Assembly (NCBI RefSeq): GCF_007989825.1
Contig: NZ_BJUA01000005.1
Coordinates: 204,896-268,895, forward strand
DNA length: 64,000 nucleotides
Origin: Cellulomonas persica
GTDB taxonomy: Bacteria > Actinomycetota > Actinomycetes > Actinomycetales > Cellulomonadaceae
Direction: 5' to 3'
Part shown: in pieces, positions 51,994 to 62,651 of the stretch
How positions within the stretch are numbered: the first letter of the stretch is position 1
Layout of the letters: each line of letters begins with the position of its first letter
Translations under genes and position numbers: made by a program
Notes under the pieces: generated by a model
What the model was told of the DNA's origin: nothing
Seen by the model: the letters and a program-made list of their open reading frames with translations, nothing else
The model's database searches: none

Positions 51994-54018
51994 TCAGCCG
52001 AGCTCGACCTCGGTCAGCTCGAGCCGGAACGACCCGTCCGCGGCGGTCGGCAGCTCGGTGATCCACAGCGTGATGCGGTCGAGCTCGGTCGCCGGGTCGA
52101 GCTCGAGCGTGACCTCGGGCCCGAACTCGCCCGAGGCCAGGAGCGTGCCGCCGCCGGGGTCGTCGGAGCCGCTCGTACGCACCTCGACGTGCCCACCGGA
52201 GGAGTTGGTCTTGAGCGTCACCGTGCTGACGAGCGCACGCTCCTCGAGCAGCATGACGAACCCGACGCCCTCCTTGAAGCCGGAGAAGTTCGGCTGCTGG
52301 TAGGTCATCGTGTACCAGTACGTCGAGGTGTCGCCGTCGAACGCCCGGGCCACGGCCTCCTCGTGCTCGCCGTCGTCGTCGGAGGGGTCCACGCTCGACG
52401 CGGACTTGATGACCGGCGGCGCGGTCGACACGGGCGTCGTGGCGTCCTGGGTCGGTTCGGTGGACTCGTCGTCCGACGGCGTGCCGGTCGCGCCGCTCGT
52501 CGACTCCTGCGTGCTCGTCGCGACCGGGCGCGGCTCCGGCGTCCCGGTGTCGAGAGACGAGAAGAGCGCCTTGAAGGCCAGGACGACGCCGACGACGACC
52601 GCGATCCCGACGACCGTCAGGACCAGTGCCGTGGGGTCGAACGAGCGGCGCGTGGGCGGCTCGTCACCGACCTCACCGATCACGGCGCCGAAGTCGTCGG
52701 ACCCGCCGTCGTCGCCCGTCGGCGCCGACCACGCGGCCGCTGAACCGGCCGGGGGGAGGGTCGCGGGCAGCACGGGCATGGTCGGCTGGGTCACGTCCGG
52801 CGCGCCGGACGGCTGCCCCGACGCGCCGTCGGCGGGCTGCGCCGGACGCCCGGCTCCGCCCCCCGGCGGGATGCTGGGCGGCGCCGCGGCCGTGGGGCCG
52901 CTGATCGGGGTGGTCGCGGTGGGCGGCGTCGTCACCCCGCCGGCCGCTGCGGCGCCGGCGACACCCGCAGCCGCCGCACCGGCCTGCCGTGCCGGGATGC
53001 GCGTCGGCATGGACCCCACGGGCGGCGCGACGGCGGGCGACCCGAACGCGGAGGTCCGCAGGGGCGCGGCGGGCGGCGGCGTGCCGGGCCGGTTCACGGC
53101 GGAGCCCGCCTCGCCGAACACCTCACGGACCGACTGCCGCTGGACCCGGATCGGGGCGGTGTCCTGCATGTCGTCCTCGGGCGTGGGCTCGCGGATGACG
53201 GCGGTCTCCGCCACCTCGGACGCGTCCGCGGCAGGCGGCGCGCCCTCGGTGCGGATGGCGCCCCACGGCTCGAGCTCGCGCACGAGGTCCCCGGGCGTGT
53301 GCGGCCCGTCGTCGTGCGGGCCGAGCGTCACGGTGCACAGGGTGTCGAGGTCGTTCGGGACGGTCGCGACGAGCTCGGCGGGCGGGACGGCGACGCCGCC
53401 GGTGGCGGGTGCGGACGGCACGCCGGGGGCGATCGCGTCGGACGACGAGGCGGGCCACCGTCCGGTGAGCGCGGTGTAGAGCAGCCGGACGAGGTCGACG
53501 GAGTCGCGGCGGCTGGTGGTGCGCGCGTCGCCGCCGGCCGCGCCGGCGATGGTCGCGTCGATCCCGAGCCCGGTGAGCAGGACGCGCCCGGGGCCGACGA
53601 CGCGGACGGCGCGTGGGCGCAGCGCGAGGTGGTGCAGCCCTCGTCGGCGGGCGACCTCGAGGGCCGCGGCCGCCTCCCCGATGACGGCACGGGCCTGGTC
53701 GGCGGTCAGGGGACCGTCGGCGAGCAGGTCGGCGAGCGTCGGTCCGCTGACGTCCTCGGTGACCACGTAGCCGACGTTGCCGTGCATGCCGACGTCGAGG
53801 ACGCGTGCGAGCCGCGGGTCGGAGACCAGCGCGGCGCGGCGCGCGCCGTCGAGCGCGGACGACACGTCGCCGGTGGACAGCACGACGGCGCGCACGGGGC
53901 GGTCGAGGATCTGGTCGGTCGCGTGCCACACCGAGACCCCGGGCACGTCCGAGGTGCCCTGCTCGAGCACCCGGTACCTCCCGGACAGCTCCGTGCCGGG
54001 GCCGACCACCTCGCTCAC
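51994..54018 (-). CDS. Membrane pseudokinase with C-terminal discoidin-like domain (MviN-associated)
   Basis: Protein of 674 residues. The N-terminal PknB-like fold (about 1-260) lacks catalytic residues: the HRDxKxxN loop reads HLALRPRAV and no DFG is present. A Pro/Ala-rich linker follows (about 290-495), then one membrane helix (about 500-520) and an extracellular beta-rich domain with ARAFDGDTSTYWYT, typical of discoidin/F5-8C folds. In M. tuberculosis the same modules form the C-terminus of MviN (Rv3910) and bind FhaA after PknB phosphorylation; here they are a separate gene after murJ. GTG 54018 has GGAGG eight bases ahead. Confidence 0.85.
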   Translation of the reverse strand: MSEVVGPGTELSGRYRVLEQGTSDVPGVSVWHATDQILDRPVRAVVLSTGDVSSALDGARRAALVSDPRLARVLDVGMHGNVGYVVTEDVSGPTLADLLADGPLTADQARAVIGEAAAALEVARRRGLHHLALRPRAVRVVGPGRVLLTGLGIDATIAGAAGGDARTTSRRDSVDLVRLLYTALTGRWPASSSDAIAPGVPSAPATGGVAVPPAELVATVPNDLDTLCTVTLGPHDDGPHTPGDLVRELEPWGAIRTEGAPPAADASEVAETAVIREPTPEDDMQDTAPIRVQRQSVREVFGEAGSAVNRPGTPPPAAPLRTSAFGSPAVAPPVGSMPTRIPARQAGAAAAGVAGAAAAGGVTTPPTATTPISGPTAAAPPSIPPGGGAGRPAQPADGASGQPSGAPDVTQPTMPVLPATLPPAGSAAAWSAPTGDDGGSDDFGAVIGEVGDEPPTRRSFDPTALVLTVVGIAVVVGVVLAFKALFSSLDTGTPEPRPVATSTQESTSGATGTPSDDESTEPTQDATTPVSTAPPVIKSASSVDPSDDDGEHEEAVARAFDGDTSTYWYTMTYQQPNFSGFKEGVGFVMLLEERALVSTVTLKTNSSGGHVEVRTSGSDDPGGGTLLASGEFGPEVTLELDPATELDRITLWITELPTAADGSFRLELTEVELG

Positions 54019-54155
54019 GTGCACCTCCGTGCGCTGCGTCGTCGTACTCGTCGTCGGACGGCCGGCCCTGCCCACCGTCCCGTCGGGTCGTCGTGGGGTC
54101 ATCCGGCGAAGGTCAGCTCGCGTGCCGACCGGACGGGCGACCGTCTGCCAGCACT

Positions 54156-56168
54156 CTAGACGGGCCCGCCGTGAGTGTCCGGTCCGTCTGTGGACTCGTC
54201 GTCGGCTCCGGGCCACAGCTCGGGGCTGCTGGGCCGGTACAGGGGGTGACCGGGCGGGTAGTGCGGGCGCGAGCGGTGCGTGCGCGGTGCGCGACGGGGT
54301 GCGGGCAGCTCGGGGGCGAGCGGGGCGGCACCCGGGGGCGTCGGCTCGGGCAGCTCCGGGGCGGAGGAGTCGGGCCACGCGGCCCACGGGGTGAGCGGGT
54401 AGTGGGGCGACGAGGTCGCGCGTCGGGGTTCGCGGCCGGCCGACGGAGGCGACTGCACGTCGTCGTCCGCGTGGCGCCCCGCCCGTCCCGACGGTGCGAG
54501 GAGACGGACGAGCGGACGCAGCGGGCCGATCCGGGACAGCCGCGGCAGGATCGGGCGCAGCAGGTCGTCGAGCTCGCGCACGCGCAGCGCCCGCAGCAGC
54601 GCGACGTACACGAGCCCCATGACGGAGCCGACGAGCACGCACTCGAGCAGCGCGGTGACCAGCCCGCCGGGCAGCACCGCCTCGGTGCCGAGCAGCAGCA
54701 CCAGGCCGACGACGATCGCGACGACGGCCGCGAGCGTCGCGCGCAGGTGCAGGCGCAGCACGCGTCCGCCGTCGACGCCGTGCAGCCGTTGGTGCAGGTG
54801 CCGCAGCGCGACGACCGCGCCGACGAGGTACGACAGGCTCATCGAGAGCCCGACGCCCACGACCCACGCGGTCGCGGGCAGCAGGACCCGCGAGAGCAGC
54901 GAGCCCGCCACGACGACGACCGCCATGACGACCTGCACGGGCACCATCGACCGGGTGTCCTCGTACGCGAAGTACACGCGCTGGCAGATGGACCACGCGC
55001 CGAACGCGGGCAGGCCGACGATCATCGCGATGACCACCTGCGCGACGGCGGCGGTGGTCGCCGACGTCGCCGACGGCAGGATGAGCCGGGTCACGGGGAT
55101 CGCGAGCACCGCGATGACGGCCGCGGCCAGCACGGTGAACACGCCGACGACGCGCAGGCCGTAGGACAGCGAGGCACGCACGGCCCGCGTGTCCCGGTCG
55201 TGGGCCTGCTCCGCGAGCCGCGTGAACATCGCGGTCGCGAGCGACACCGTCACGAGCGAGTGCGGCAGCATGAAGATGAGGAACGCGGCGTCGTACGCGG
55301 CGTTCGAGGCGACGTCCTTGGCACCGTCGGCGGCGCCCGGCGCCTGCGACACGACGCGCGAGACGATCACGTACCCGAGCTGCCCCACCGCGAGCCCGAC
55401 GAGCGTCCACGTCGCCACGGCCCCCGCGCGTCCCAGCCCGTAGCCGCGCAGCCCCCAGCGCGGCCGGTACCGCACGCCCGCGGCGCGCAGCGCCGGGAAC
55501 AGCACGAGCGCCTGCGCCATGACGCCCGCGGTCGCGGACCCGGCGAGCAGCAGGACCTGCGACGACCCCCAGGCGCTCGCGTGCGTCAGCCCGGACTCCG
55601 GCACCGCGCCGAACGCGACGATGAACGCCACGAAGCCGATGATCGACACGACGTTGTTGACGACGGGCGCCCACATGTACGGCCCGAACGAGGAGCGCGC
55701 GTTGAGCACCTGGCCGAGCAGCGCGTACACGCCGTAGAAGAAGACCTGCGGCACGCACCAGTACGCGAACGTGACCGCGAGGTCCATCTGGGCCTGGCTC
55801 GCGGCGTCGGCGTACAGCCGCACGAGCAGCGGGGCGGCGAGCGTCAGGACGAGCGTGAGCCCGGCGAGCGCGACGAACCCGAAGGTCAGGAGCCGGTCGA
55901 CGTACTGCTGACCCTTGGCGGTCTTGTACGCGCGCACGACCTGCGGCACGAGGACCGCGTTGAGCACGCCGCCGACGAGCAGCATGTACATGACGTTCGG
56001 CAGCTTGTTGGCGACCGCGAACGCGTCCGCGGCCTGACCGGTCGCACCGATCGCCGCGAACAGCACCATCGAGCGCAGGAGCCCGAGCAGGCGGGACACG
56101 GCGGTGCCCGACGCCATGAGCGCCGCGCCGCGCCGCAGGCGTCCGTCGTCGGCCGGTTCGCCGCTCAC
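54156..56168 (-). CDS. murJ: Lipid II flippase MurJ
   Basis: MOP-family flippase of 670 residues that moves lipid II across the membrane. Fourteen helices are expected. Typical stretches are MASGTAVSRLLGLLRSMVLF, ADAFAVANKLPNVMYMLLVGGVLNAVLVPQ, and FVALAGLTLVLTLAAPLLV. A cytoplasmic Arg/Pro-rich tail of about 120 residues ends the protein. GTG at 56168 follows GGGGAGA and sits 13 bases after the DUF6049 stop. The MviN pseudokinase module is encoded separately downstream. Confidence 0.94.
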   Translation of the reverse strand: MSGEPADDGRLRRGAALMASGTAVSRLLGLLRSMVLFAAIGATGQAADAFAVANKLPNVMYMLLVGGVLNAVLVPQVVRAYKTAKGQQYVDRLLTFGFVALAGLTLVLTLAAPLLVRLYADAASQAQMDLAVTFAYWCVPQVFFYGVYALLGQVLNARSSFGPYMWAPVVNNVVSIIGFVAFIVAFGAVPESGLTHASAWGSSQVLLLAGSATAGVMAQALVLFPALRAAGVRYRPRWGLRGYGLGRAGAVATWTLVGLAVGQLGYVIVSRVVSQAPGAADGAKDVASNAAYDAAFLIFMLPHSLVTVSLATAMFTRLAEQAHDRDTRAVRASLSYGLRVVGVFTVLAAAVIAVLAIPVTRLILPSATSATTAAVAQVVIAMIVGLPAFGAWSICQRVYFAYEDTRSMVPVQVVMAVVVVAGSLLSRVLLPATAWVVGVGLSMSLSYLVGAVVALRHLHQRLHGVDGGRVLRLHLRATLAAVVAIVVGLVLLLGTEAVLPGGLVTALLECVLVGSVMGLVYVALLRALRVRELDDLLRPILPRLSRIGPLRPLVRLLAPSGRAGRHADDDVQSPPSAGREPRRATSSPHYPLTPWAAWPDSSAPELPEPTPPGAAPLAPELPAPRRAPRTHRSRPHYPPGHPLYRPSSPELWPGADDESTDGPDTHGGPV

Positions 56169-56181
56169 CGCATCTCCCCGC

Positions 56182-58527
56182 TCACCGGGCGTCTCCGCCC
56201 GGGCCGGGCCGCGCCGCACGCTCGTCGGCAGCGACCTCGGGGACCGGGTCGGTCGGGGTGCCGCCCAGCACGGGCAGGCTCACGGGGGCGTCGGCCTCCG
56301 CGACGGTCCGCGCGCCGCGGCGTGCGCTCTGGCCGCGGCGCACGGTGCGCGCGATGCCGAGCGCGAGCCCGAGCGCCAGCAGGATCCCGACGACGATCGT
56401 CCCGACGGACTCGATGGTGGGGGACAGGCGCGCGGAGAACGCGATGGGCTCGGCGACGTCCTGCCCGGACGGTCCGACGAGCGCGACCTCGACGACGACG
56501 TCGCAGTTGGCGTGCGCGACGAGCGGCACGGTGATCGCGGTGTCGCCGGGGTCGAGCACGGGCGTCGTGAAGCTCCCGACCGTCAGGCACGCCTTGCGGG
56601 GGTCGACGACGAGGTCCGCGCGGGCGGGGACGGTCAGGTCGTTGCGCACGGTGAGCCGCAGGTCGCTGGTCGTGGCGATGACGTTGAGGTCGCTCGTCTC
56701 GACGATCGACAGGCCCTGCGTGCGCTCGCGGACGTGCTCGACGGTCTGCCGCACGAGCACCGTGCGCGCCTTGGGCTGCGCGCGCCACGCGACGGCGAGC
56801 GGCGCGAGGACCTGGTCGTCGATGCCGGCCAGGTAGCCGTCCGGGTCGTCGAGGACCTCCGCGAACGAGCGGGCGTCCTCGCGCGCGTCGGCGAGCGCGG
56901 TCACCGAGCTCGCGCTGAGCTCGCCCGTGGCACGGGTCGCGGCGGGCGCGCGCTGCACGGGCGCGGTCGATGTGCCGGCGAGCACCTTCGACAGCGGCAC
57001 GGCTGCGGTCCAGGGGCTCGAGCGCAGCGCGTCGACGACCGCCGCGAGCGTCTCGCGGTCGGGGGCGGTCTCGCGGTCGGGTGCGAGGACGACGCCCGCG
57101 GGCAGCACGGTGGCGCGCGCGACGATCGCGAGGTCGGCGAGCGCGCGCTGCGCGGTGGTCGCGGGGGTGTTCTGCACGTCGTCGTCGGTGACGAGGTCCG
57201 TGAGGACCGCGTCGGGTGCGATCGTCGTGACGTCGCCCGACGAGGTGGCGACCTGCTGCAGCGCCTCGGTCCGCTCCTGCGCCTGCTGCGGGGCGGTCAC
57301 CATCGCGCCGGCCCCCGCGGCCTGCACGCCGCCGAGGGTCTGTGCGTCGGGCGTGCCGGGGTCGGCGCTCCACAGCAGGACGTCCGCGTCGTCGAGGTCC
57401 TCGCGCGGGTGGTCCGCCGCGACGCGCAGGAGCTCGTCCTCGCCGGCGTGCTGCACGGCCGCGACGTCCGGGTCCGCCCACGGCAGCGCGTACGTCTCGT
57501 GCGTGCCGATCGCGGTGCGCAGCCGCTCGGCGAACCGCTGGGCGGTCGCGCTGCCCGAGTCGGCCGCGACGAGCAGCGACGGGTCGACCGCGAGCGTGAC
57601 CGCGTCGTCGACGCTCGCCGCGGCGAGCATCCGGCGCAGCCGCCCGCCCTCCGCGGTGAGGCTGGTGAGGTCCTTCGTCGCCGTCGAGGCCGCCGTGACC
57701 GCCGCGGAGGCGGCCGTCGCGGTGTCGGTCGGGGTCGGCGTCGGGGTGGGCTTCTCGGTCTCCTCGGGTGAGGGCCGCGGCACGGGTGCGGTCGCGGGTC
57801 CGACGAACGGGACGACGACCGAGACGGGCACCTGCGGTGGGTCGTCGTCGAGCGTGCTCCACAGGACGTACGACCGTGCGAGCCCGAGCCGCTCGCCGTG
57901 CGCGCTGACGCCGACCGCCATGCCGCGCGGCCCCCACAGCCCGGGGTTGGTGGACAGGTGGACCGCGGCGGCGGGCACCGTGAGCGTCACCGACCGCGTC
58001 GCGTGCGCGGCGAGGGGCTCGTCGAGCGTCTCGGTCAGCGCGTCGTCGCCCGCGCGGTCCGTGAGGCCGCGCTGCGCCCACTCGGCGACCTCGTCGCGCG
58101 TGAACATCCGGAACCGGTTGAGGAAGACGGTGACCCGGGCGTCCTCGAGCGCCTCGTCGGTGGTGTTCGTGATCGTCGCGGAGATCTGCAGGTCCTGGCC
58201 GGGCTGGAGCACCTGGGGTGTGATCGAGGAGATGCGCACCGTGACGGGCGTGCTCTCCGGCTCGTCGTCGAGGCCCTCGAGCGGCGTGGGGCGGGTCGCG
58301 CCGGTCCCCGACGGCTCGGTGTCGACGGGTTCCGTGACGAGGGAGCCGGCGGTGACGGAACCGGCCGTCGCAGAACCAGCGGTCGCGGAACCGGCTGCCA
58401 GACCCGGTGCGGCCGTGCGCGCCGCTCCGGCAGCCGGGCCGAGCACGAGCGACGGGACGACGACGGCCAGCACGGCGGCCGCCCGGAAGGTCGCGCTCAG
58501 GACCGGGCGCGCGGTGCGCGCGGTCAT
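56182..58527 (-). CDS. DUF6049 family secreted, membrane-anchored protein
   Basis: Protein of 781 residues with a signal peptide ([25 protein letters not shown]), a hydrophilic low-complexity repeat (ATAGS-type), an Ig-like domain ([19 protein letters not shown]), a large extracellular part, and a C-terminal membrane helix ([19 protein letters not shown]) with a basic tail. It corresponds to Rv3909, always between mutT4 and mviN in actinobacteria. Function is unknown but linkage to MurJ is strict. It overlaps the Nudix gene by four bases. Confidence 0.85.
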   Translation of the reverse strand: MTARTARPVLSATFRAAAVLAVVVPSLVLGPAAGAARTAAPGLAAGSATAGSATAGSVTAGSLVTEPVDTEPSGTGATRPTPLEGLDDEPESTPVTVRISSITPQVLQPGQDLQISATITNTTDEALEDARVTVFLNRFRMFTRDEVAEWAQRGLTDRAGDDALTETLDEPLAAHATRSVTLTVPAAAVHLSTNPGLWGPRGMAVGVSAHGERLGLARSYVLWSTLDDDPPQVPVSVVVPFVGPATAPVPRPSPEETEKPTPTPTPTDTATAASAAVTAASTATKDLTSLTAEGGRLRRMLAAASVDDAVTLAVDPSLLVAADSGSATAQRFAERLRTAIGTHETYALPWADPDVAAVQHAGEDELLRVAADHPREDLDDADVLLWSADPGTPDAQTLGGVQAAGAGAMVTAPQQAQERTEALQQVATSSGDVTTIAPDAVLTDLVTDDDVQNTPATTAQRALADLAIVARATVLPAGVVLAPDRETAPDRETLAAVVDALRSSPWTAAVPLSKVLAGTSTAPVQRAPAATRATGELSASSVTALADAREDARSFAEVLDDPDGYLAGIDDQVLAPLAVAWRAQPKARTVLVRQTVEHVRERTQGLSIVETSDLNVIATTSDLRLTVRNDLTVPARADLVVDPRKACLTVGSFTTPVLDPGDTAITVPLVAHANCDVVVEVALVGPSGQDVAEPIAFSARLSPTIESVGTIVVGILLALGLALGIARTVRRGQSARRGARTVAEADAPVSLPVLGGTPTDPVPEVAADERAARPGPGGDAR

Positions 58528-59090
58528 GCCTCGCCGACGAGCACCACGAGCGCGGCCTCGGCGAGCCGGCGCTCGTTGGGGTACGCCAGCCGGTCGGGCA
58601 GCATCGAGACGGGCACCCACGCCGCGTCCTCCGCCTCGCCGTCCGGGTCCCCCTCGACGGACAGCGAACCGCCGACCGCCCCGAGCAGGAAGTGGTGCAC
58701 AACCTTGTGCACGCGCCGGTCGTCGCCCGAGAACCAGTAGTCGATGACCCCGAGGCGCCGCAGGACCTGCCCGCGGATGCCGGTCTCCTCGGCGATCTCG
58801 CGGACGGCGGCCTCCTCGGGCGTCTCGTCGCCCTCGAGGTGTCCCTTCGGCAGGCACCACTCGAGCCGGCCGCCGCGGTTGCGGCGCGCGATGATCGCCG
58901 CGTGGTAGACGCCGTCGCGCAGCAGCACGACGAGGCCGCCCGCGGACGTCTCGTCGACGACGGGCAGCGGGGGAGTGGTCTGGCTGTGCGGGGGCCGCGC
59001 GGGGGCGGCGGGGCGCGGCGCGTGCAGCCGGTGCCCGCCCGGCGGCGCCGGGACGCCCCGCGGAGGGGACGGGTGCGCGGCGCCGGACAT
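58524..59090 (-). CDS. Nudix hydrolase (MutT4-like)
   Basis: Nudix enzyme of 188 residues. The box is intact: [23 protein letters not shown], preceded by LEWCLPKGH. The N-terminal 55 residues are Pro/Ala-rich. The family cleaves nucleoside diphosphate-linked substrates; position matches MutT4 (Rv3908). ATG 59090 was chosen over an in-frame start 16 codons upstream because that overlaps the divergent pcnA promoter. It is first gene of the nudix-DUF6049-murJ operon. Confidence 0.9.
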   Translation of the reverse strand: MSGAAHPSPPRGVPAPPGGHRLHAPRPAAPARPPHSQTTPPLPVVDETSAGGLVVLLRDGVYHAAIIARRNRGGRLEWCLPKGHLEGDETPEEAAVREIAEETGIRGQVLRRLGVIDYWFSGDDRRVHKVVHHFLLGAVGGSLSVEGDPDGEAEDAAWVPVSMLPDRLAYPNERRLAEAALVVLVGEA

Positions 59091-59171
59091 GCGTGCCACT
59101 GTAACGACTTGCCCCGGTCGGGCCCGAACCGTGGACACCCGGTGGCGCGGTCGGGTGAACCGGCGGCCACC

Positions 59172-59177
59172 TAGAAT
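59172..59177 (+). promoter_or_regulatory. -10 element TAGAAT of a leaderless pcnA promoter
   Basis: TAGAAT ends seven bases before the pcnA GTG (59185), with no ribosome-binding site between, which fits leaderless transcription. It lies in the 94-base divergent gap with the Nudix gene. Confidence 0.6.
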
Positions 59178-59184
59178 CGGGCGG

Positions 59185-60657
59185 GTGCCGGACCAGACCC
59201 CCTCCCTCCTCGCGCTGCAGAAGCGCGCGATCGGTGTGCTCGCCGCGCTCCCGGGCGACGCCCTGGCCCTCGGGGAGCTGTTCCGCGCCGCGGGTCACGA
59301 GCTCGCGCTCGTCGGCGGGCCCGTGCGCGACGCGTTCCTCGGCCGCTCGTCGTCGGACCTGGACTTCGCGACGTCCGCGACGCCCGACGAGACCGAGGCG
59401 ATCCTCGCGCGCTGGGGCGACGCGCACTGGGACATGGGTCGCGAGTTCGGCACGATCGGCGCGCGGCGGTTCGGGTCGCGGCACGGCGGCGGCGCGGACG
59501 TCGTCGTCGAGGTCACCACGTACCGGACCGACGAGTACGACCCGTCGTCGCGCAAGCCCGCGGTCGTGTTCGGCGACACGCTCGAGGGCGACCTGTCGCG
59601 GCGCGACTTCACCGTGAACTCGATGGCCGTGCGCGTGCCCGAGCTGACGTTCGTCGACCCGTTCGACGGTCTCGCGGACCTCGCGCGCGGCGTGCTGCGC
59701 ACCCCCGTGGACCCGCGCCAGTCGTTCGACGACGACCCGCTGCGCATGATGCGCGCCGCGCGGTTCGCCGCCCAGCTCGGCTTCACGGTCGACGACGAGA
59801 CGCGCGCCGCGATCGTCGCGCAGGCCGAGCGCATCTCGATCGTCTCGGCCGAGCGTGTCCAGGCCGAGCTCGTCAAGCTGCTCCTCGCGCGTCAGCCGCG
59901 CCTGGGTCTGCAGGTGCTCGTCGAGACCGGTCTGGCCGACCACGTGCTGCCCGAGCTGCCCGCGCTGCGCCTCGAGATCGACGAGCACCACCGGCACAAG
60001 GACGTCTACGAGCACTCGCTGACCGTGCTCGAGAAGGCCATCGCGCTCGAGACCGGACCCGACGGCCCTGTGCCCGGCCCGGACCTGGTGCTGCGCCTGG
60101 CCGCGCTGCTGCACGACATCGGCAAGCCGCGCACGCGGCGCTTCGAGCCCGGCGGCGGAGTCTCGTTCCACCACCACGAGATGGTCGGCGCCAAGCTCGT
60201 CGCCAAGCGGCTCAAGGCGCTGAAGTTCGACAAGGCGACCGTGCAGGCCGTCGCGCGCCTCACCGAGCTCCACCTGCGGTTCCACGGGTACGGCGAGGGC
60301 GGCTGGACCGACTCGGCGGTGCGTCGCTACGTCACGGACGCCGGTCCGTTGCTCGAGCGCCTGCACCGGCTCACGCGCTCGGACTGCACCACGCGCAACG
60401 TCCGCAAGGCGCAGCGCCTGTCCGCGGCGTACGACGACCTCGAGGTGCGCATCGCCCGGCTTAAGGAGCAGGAGGAGCTCGACTCCATCCGCCCCGACCT
60501 CGACGGCACGCAGATCATGGCGATCCTCGACCTCAAGCCGGGGCGCGAGGTCGGCGAGGCCTACAGGTTCCTGCTCGCGCAGCGCATGGAGCACGGACCC
60601 CTCGGCCCCGAGCGCGCCGAGGCCGAGCTGCGCGCGTGGTGGGCTGCCCGGCAGTAG
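59185..60657 (+). CDS. pcnA: CCA tRNA nucleotidyltransferase
   Basis: Class II nucleotidyltransferase of 490 residues with a C-terminal HD domain. The head has [22 protein letters not shown] (metal Asp-x-Asp), [11 protein letters not shown] and [18 protein letters not shown]. The HD domain has [14 protein letters not shown] and [10 protein letters not shown]. It adds or repairs CCA at tRNA ends. This matters here because tRNA-Ile at 23569 lacks an encoded CCA. GTG start; gene order matches Rv3907c. Confidence 0.95.
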   Translation: MPDQTPSLLALQKRAIGVLAALPGDALALGELFRAAGHELALVGGPVRDAFLGRSSSDLDFATSATPDETEAILARWGDAHWDMGREFGTIGARRFGSRHGGGADVVVEVTTYRTDEYDPSSRKPAVVFGDTLEGDLSRRDFTVNSMAVRVPELTFVDPFDGLADLARGVLRTPVDPRQSFDDDPLRMMRAARFAAQLGFTVDDETRAAIVAQAERISIVSAERVQAELVKLLLARQPRLGLQVLVETGLADHVLPELPALRLEIDEHHRHKDVYEHSLTVLEKAIALETGPDGPVPGPDLVLRLAALLHDIGKPRTRRFEPGGGVSFHHHEMVGAKLVAKRLKALKFDKATVQAVARLTELHLRFHGYGEGGWTDSAVRRYVTDAGPLLERLHRLTRSDCTTRNVRKAQRLSAAYDDLEVRIARLKEQEELDSIRPDLDGTQIMAILDLKPGREVGEAYRFLLAQRMEHGPLGPERAEAELRAWWAARQ

Positions 60658-60665
60658 CAGTGCGG

Positions 60666-61115
60666 TCAGCCCGGGCAGACGACCTTGCCCGAGAGCGTCG
60701 CGTCGGAGCTGATGCGCGTCTGCGTCCCGGAGATGCCCGAGCGCACGATCGTGCCGGGGACGTCCGCGACCTCGAGGCCGGTACGGGTGGCGCTCGCGGT
60801 GGTCTGCGCGAGGAACGACAGGTCGTCGCCCAGGTGCACGCGCATCGTCGTGTCGCCCGCACTCCCGACGAGCATGACGATCGTCTCGTCGGCCGTGCCG
60901 AGGCGCCGCGGGTCCTCCGTGTCGCACTGCGCGCTGTCGACCGCGACCTCGACGCGTTGCTGCTCGCCGGACTCGTCGACGTAGGTCACGACCGCGGACG
61001 CGGACCCCGGCGGTGGCGACGCGCAGCCGGTCACGGCGACGAGGGGGAGGAGCGCGAGGGGAGCGACCAGCTGAGACCGGGTCAGGGGAGACCGAGTCAG
61101 GAGTGAGCGTGACAC
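60666..61115 (-). CDS. Putative lipoprotein (149 residues)
   Basis: A lipoprotein signal (LVAPLALLPLVAVTGC, lipobox VTGC, lipid Cys about 31) precedes an exported domain of about 118 residues with two cysteines (AQCDTED, KVVCPG) and a VTYVDESGEQQRVEVAVDS start. No family was recognised. It converges on pcnA with eight bases between the stops. Confidence 0.78.
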   Translation of the reverse strand: MSRSLLTRSPLTRSQLVAPLALLPLVAVTGCASPPPGSASAVVTYVDESGEQQRVEVAVDSAQCDTEDPRRLGTADETIVMLVGSAGDTTMRVHLGDDLSFLAQTTASATRTGLEVADVPGTIVRSGISGTQTRISSDATLSGKVVCPG

Positions 61116-61279
61116 AGGCGCACCGTAGCGGGATCTATCGCTCGGCGAGGGGCGAACGGAACGTTTCGGAACCTGGACGTGCGCAGGTCAGGGCCCTGCG
61201 GGTCAACTGACGCGAGTCACCGCCGGGCGTCGGGCCGGTTCGGCTCGCCCCGGCTGGTCGCGGCGCCGTCGTCGGACCG

Positions 61280-62584
61280 TCAGCCGACCTCGGCCGGCAC
61301 GGGCTGACGACGCGCGGCGAGCCCGTACGCGAGCGCGCCCGCGACGTACCCGACGGTCAGCACGACGAACAGCGCGCTGGACCAGCCCGTGTCCGGCAGC
61401 GCCGCGGCAGCCAGCGCGGCCGCCCCGACGAACGCCGCGTTGTAGAGGACGTCGTACAGCGCGAACGCGCGCCCGCGGTAGGCGTCGGCGGTGTCGCGCT
61501 GCACGATCGTGTCGACGGCGATCTTCGTCCCCTGCGCCGCGAGCCCCAGCAGCGCGGCGGCCACGAGCACCGGCACCAGGTCGTAGGTCACGACGAGGAT
61601 GGCCTGGCTGACCGCGGCGAGCACCAGGCACCCGGCGATCCACGCGTGCACGCCGGTGATCGGGGAGAGCGTCGGCGTGAGCACGATCGCGAGCCCGAAG
61701 CCCACCGCGGTCGCGGCGAGCACCGTCGCGAACGTCGCGAGGCCCTCCTGCGCGTCGGCCGGGTCGGACAGCAGGTTGCGGGAGATGAGGATGCTCGCGA
61801 GGAACACCACTCCGTACAGGAAGCGGTGGTACGCCATGATCCCCAGCGCACGGGCCGGGGTGCGGCGCGCCACCAGGTAGCGCCCGCCCTCGACGAACCC
61901 GCGCACGAGCGTGCCGACCGCGGCACGCAGCTGCGCGGCGTCCGACGGCCGGTCCGGGCCGAGCCGGTGCCGCTCGATGCGCCCGGCGACCACCGCGGCG
62001 GCGGCCATGACGAGCGCGGCGGCGACGAGCGCGACCGCGTCCCGCGCGCGGCCCGCGGGCACGACCCAGCCGAGCACGAGCGCGATCCCGCTCCCGACGC
62101 CGTTGGCGGCGGTGCCGAGCGTCGGGGTCACGGAGTTGGCCGTGAGCAGGAGCCTGCCCTCGACGACCTGGGGCAGCGAGGCGGACAGCGCCGAGAGCAG
62201 GAACCGGTTGACCGAGAGCGTCACGAGCGCCAGCACGTACACCGCCGGCCCGACCCCGACGCTGACCATGAGTGCGGCGAGCGTCAGCGTGAGCCCCATC
62301 CGCACGAGGTTCCCGACGAGCAGCACCTGCCGCCGGCTCCACCGGTCGAGGAGCACACCGGCCCACGGGCCGACGATCGTGAACGGCAGCAGCAGCACCG
62401 CGAACGCCGCCGCGACGCCGCCGGCGGTGGTCGCGTTCTCCGGCGAGAAGAAGAACAAGGTCGCCAGGCCCACCTGGAACAGGCCGTCGCCGCACTGGCT
62501 GACGAGCCGCACCGAGAGCAGCTTGCGGAACTCCCGCAGTGGCCACAACGCCTTGAGGTCCGCGATCACCTGCACGCGCGTCAT
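61280..62584 (-). CDS. MFS transporter
   Basis: Major facilitator of 434 residues with about 12 helices. Typical MFS stretches are FRKLLSVRLVSQCGDGLFQVGLA at the start, VGPWAGVLLDRWSRRQVLLVGN (the loop 2-3 motif, D-R-x-x-R-R) and QRDTADAYRGRAFALYDVLYNAAF. Similar proteins export drugs or macrolides; the substrate is unknown. ATG 62584 was chosen as the first start before the first helix. The next gene upstream, an AbiEi-type protein, is separate. Confidence 0.88.
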   Translation of the reverse strand: MTRVQVIADLKALWPLREFRKLLSVRLVSQCGDGLFQVGLATLFFFSPENATTAGGVAAAFAVLLLPFTIVGPWAGVLLDRWSRRQVLLVGNLVRMGLTLTLAALMVSVGVGPAVYVLALVTLSVNRFLLSALSASLPQVVEGRLLLTANSVTPTLGTAANGVGSGIALVLGWVVPAGRARDAVALVAAALVMAAAAVVAGRIERHRLGPDRPSDAAQLRAAVGTLVRGFVEGGRYLVARRTPARALGIMAYHRFLYGVVFLASILISRNLLSDPADAQEGLATFATVLAATAVGFGLAIVLTPTLSPITGVHAWIAGCLVLAAVSQAILVVTYDLVPVLVAAALLGLAAQGTKIAVDTIVQRDTADAYRGRAFALYDVLYNAAFVGAAALAAAALPDTGWSSALFVVLTVGYVAGALAYGLAARRQPVPAEVG

Positions 62585-62651
62585 CCTCGCACCCGCACGC
62601 GCGTCGGCCGCCCGGCGCCCGTCCGACGGATGTCCACCCGCACCGCACCGG

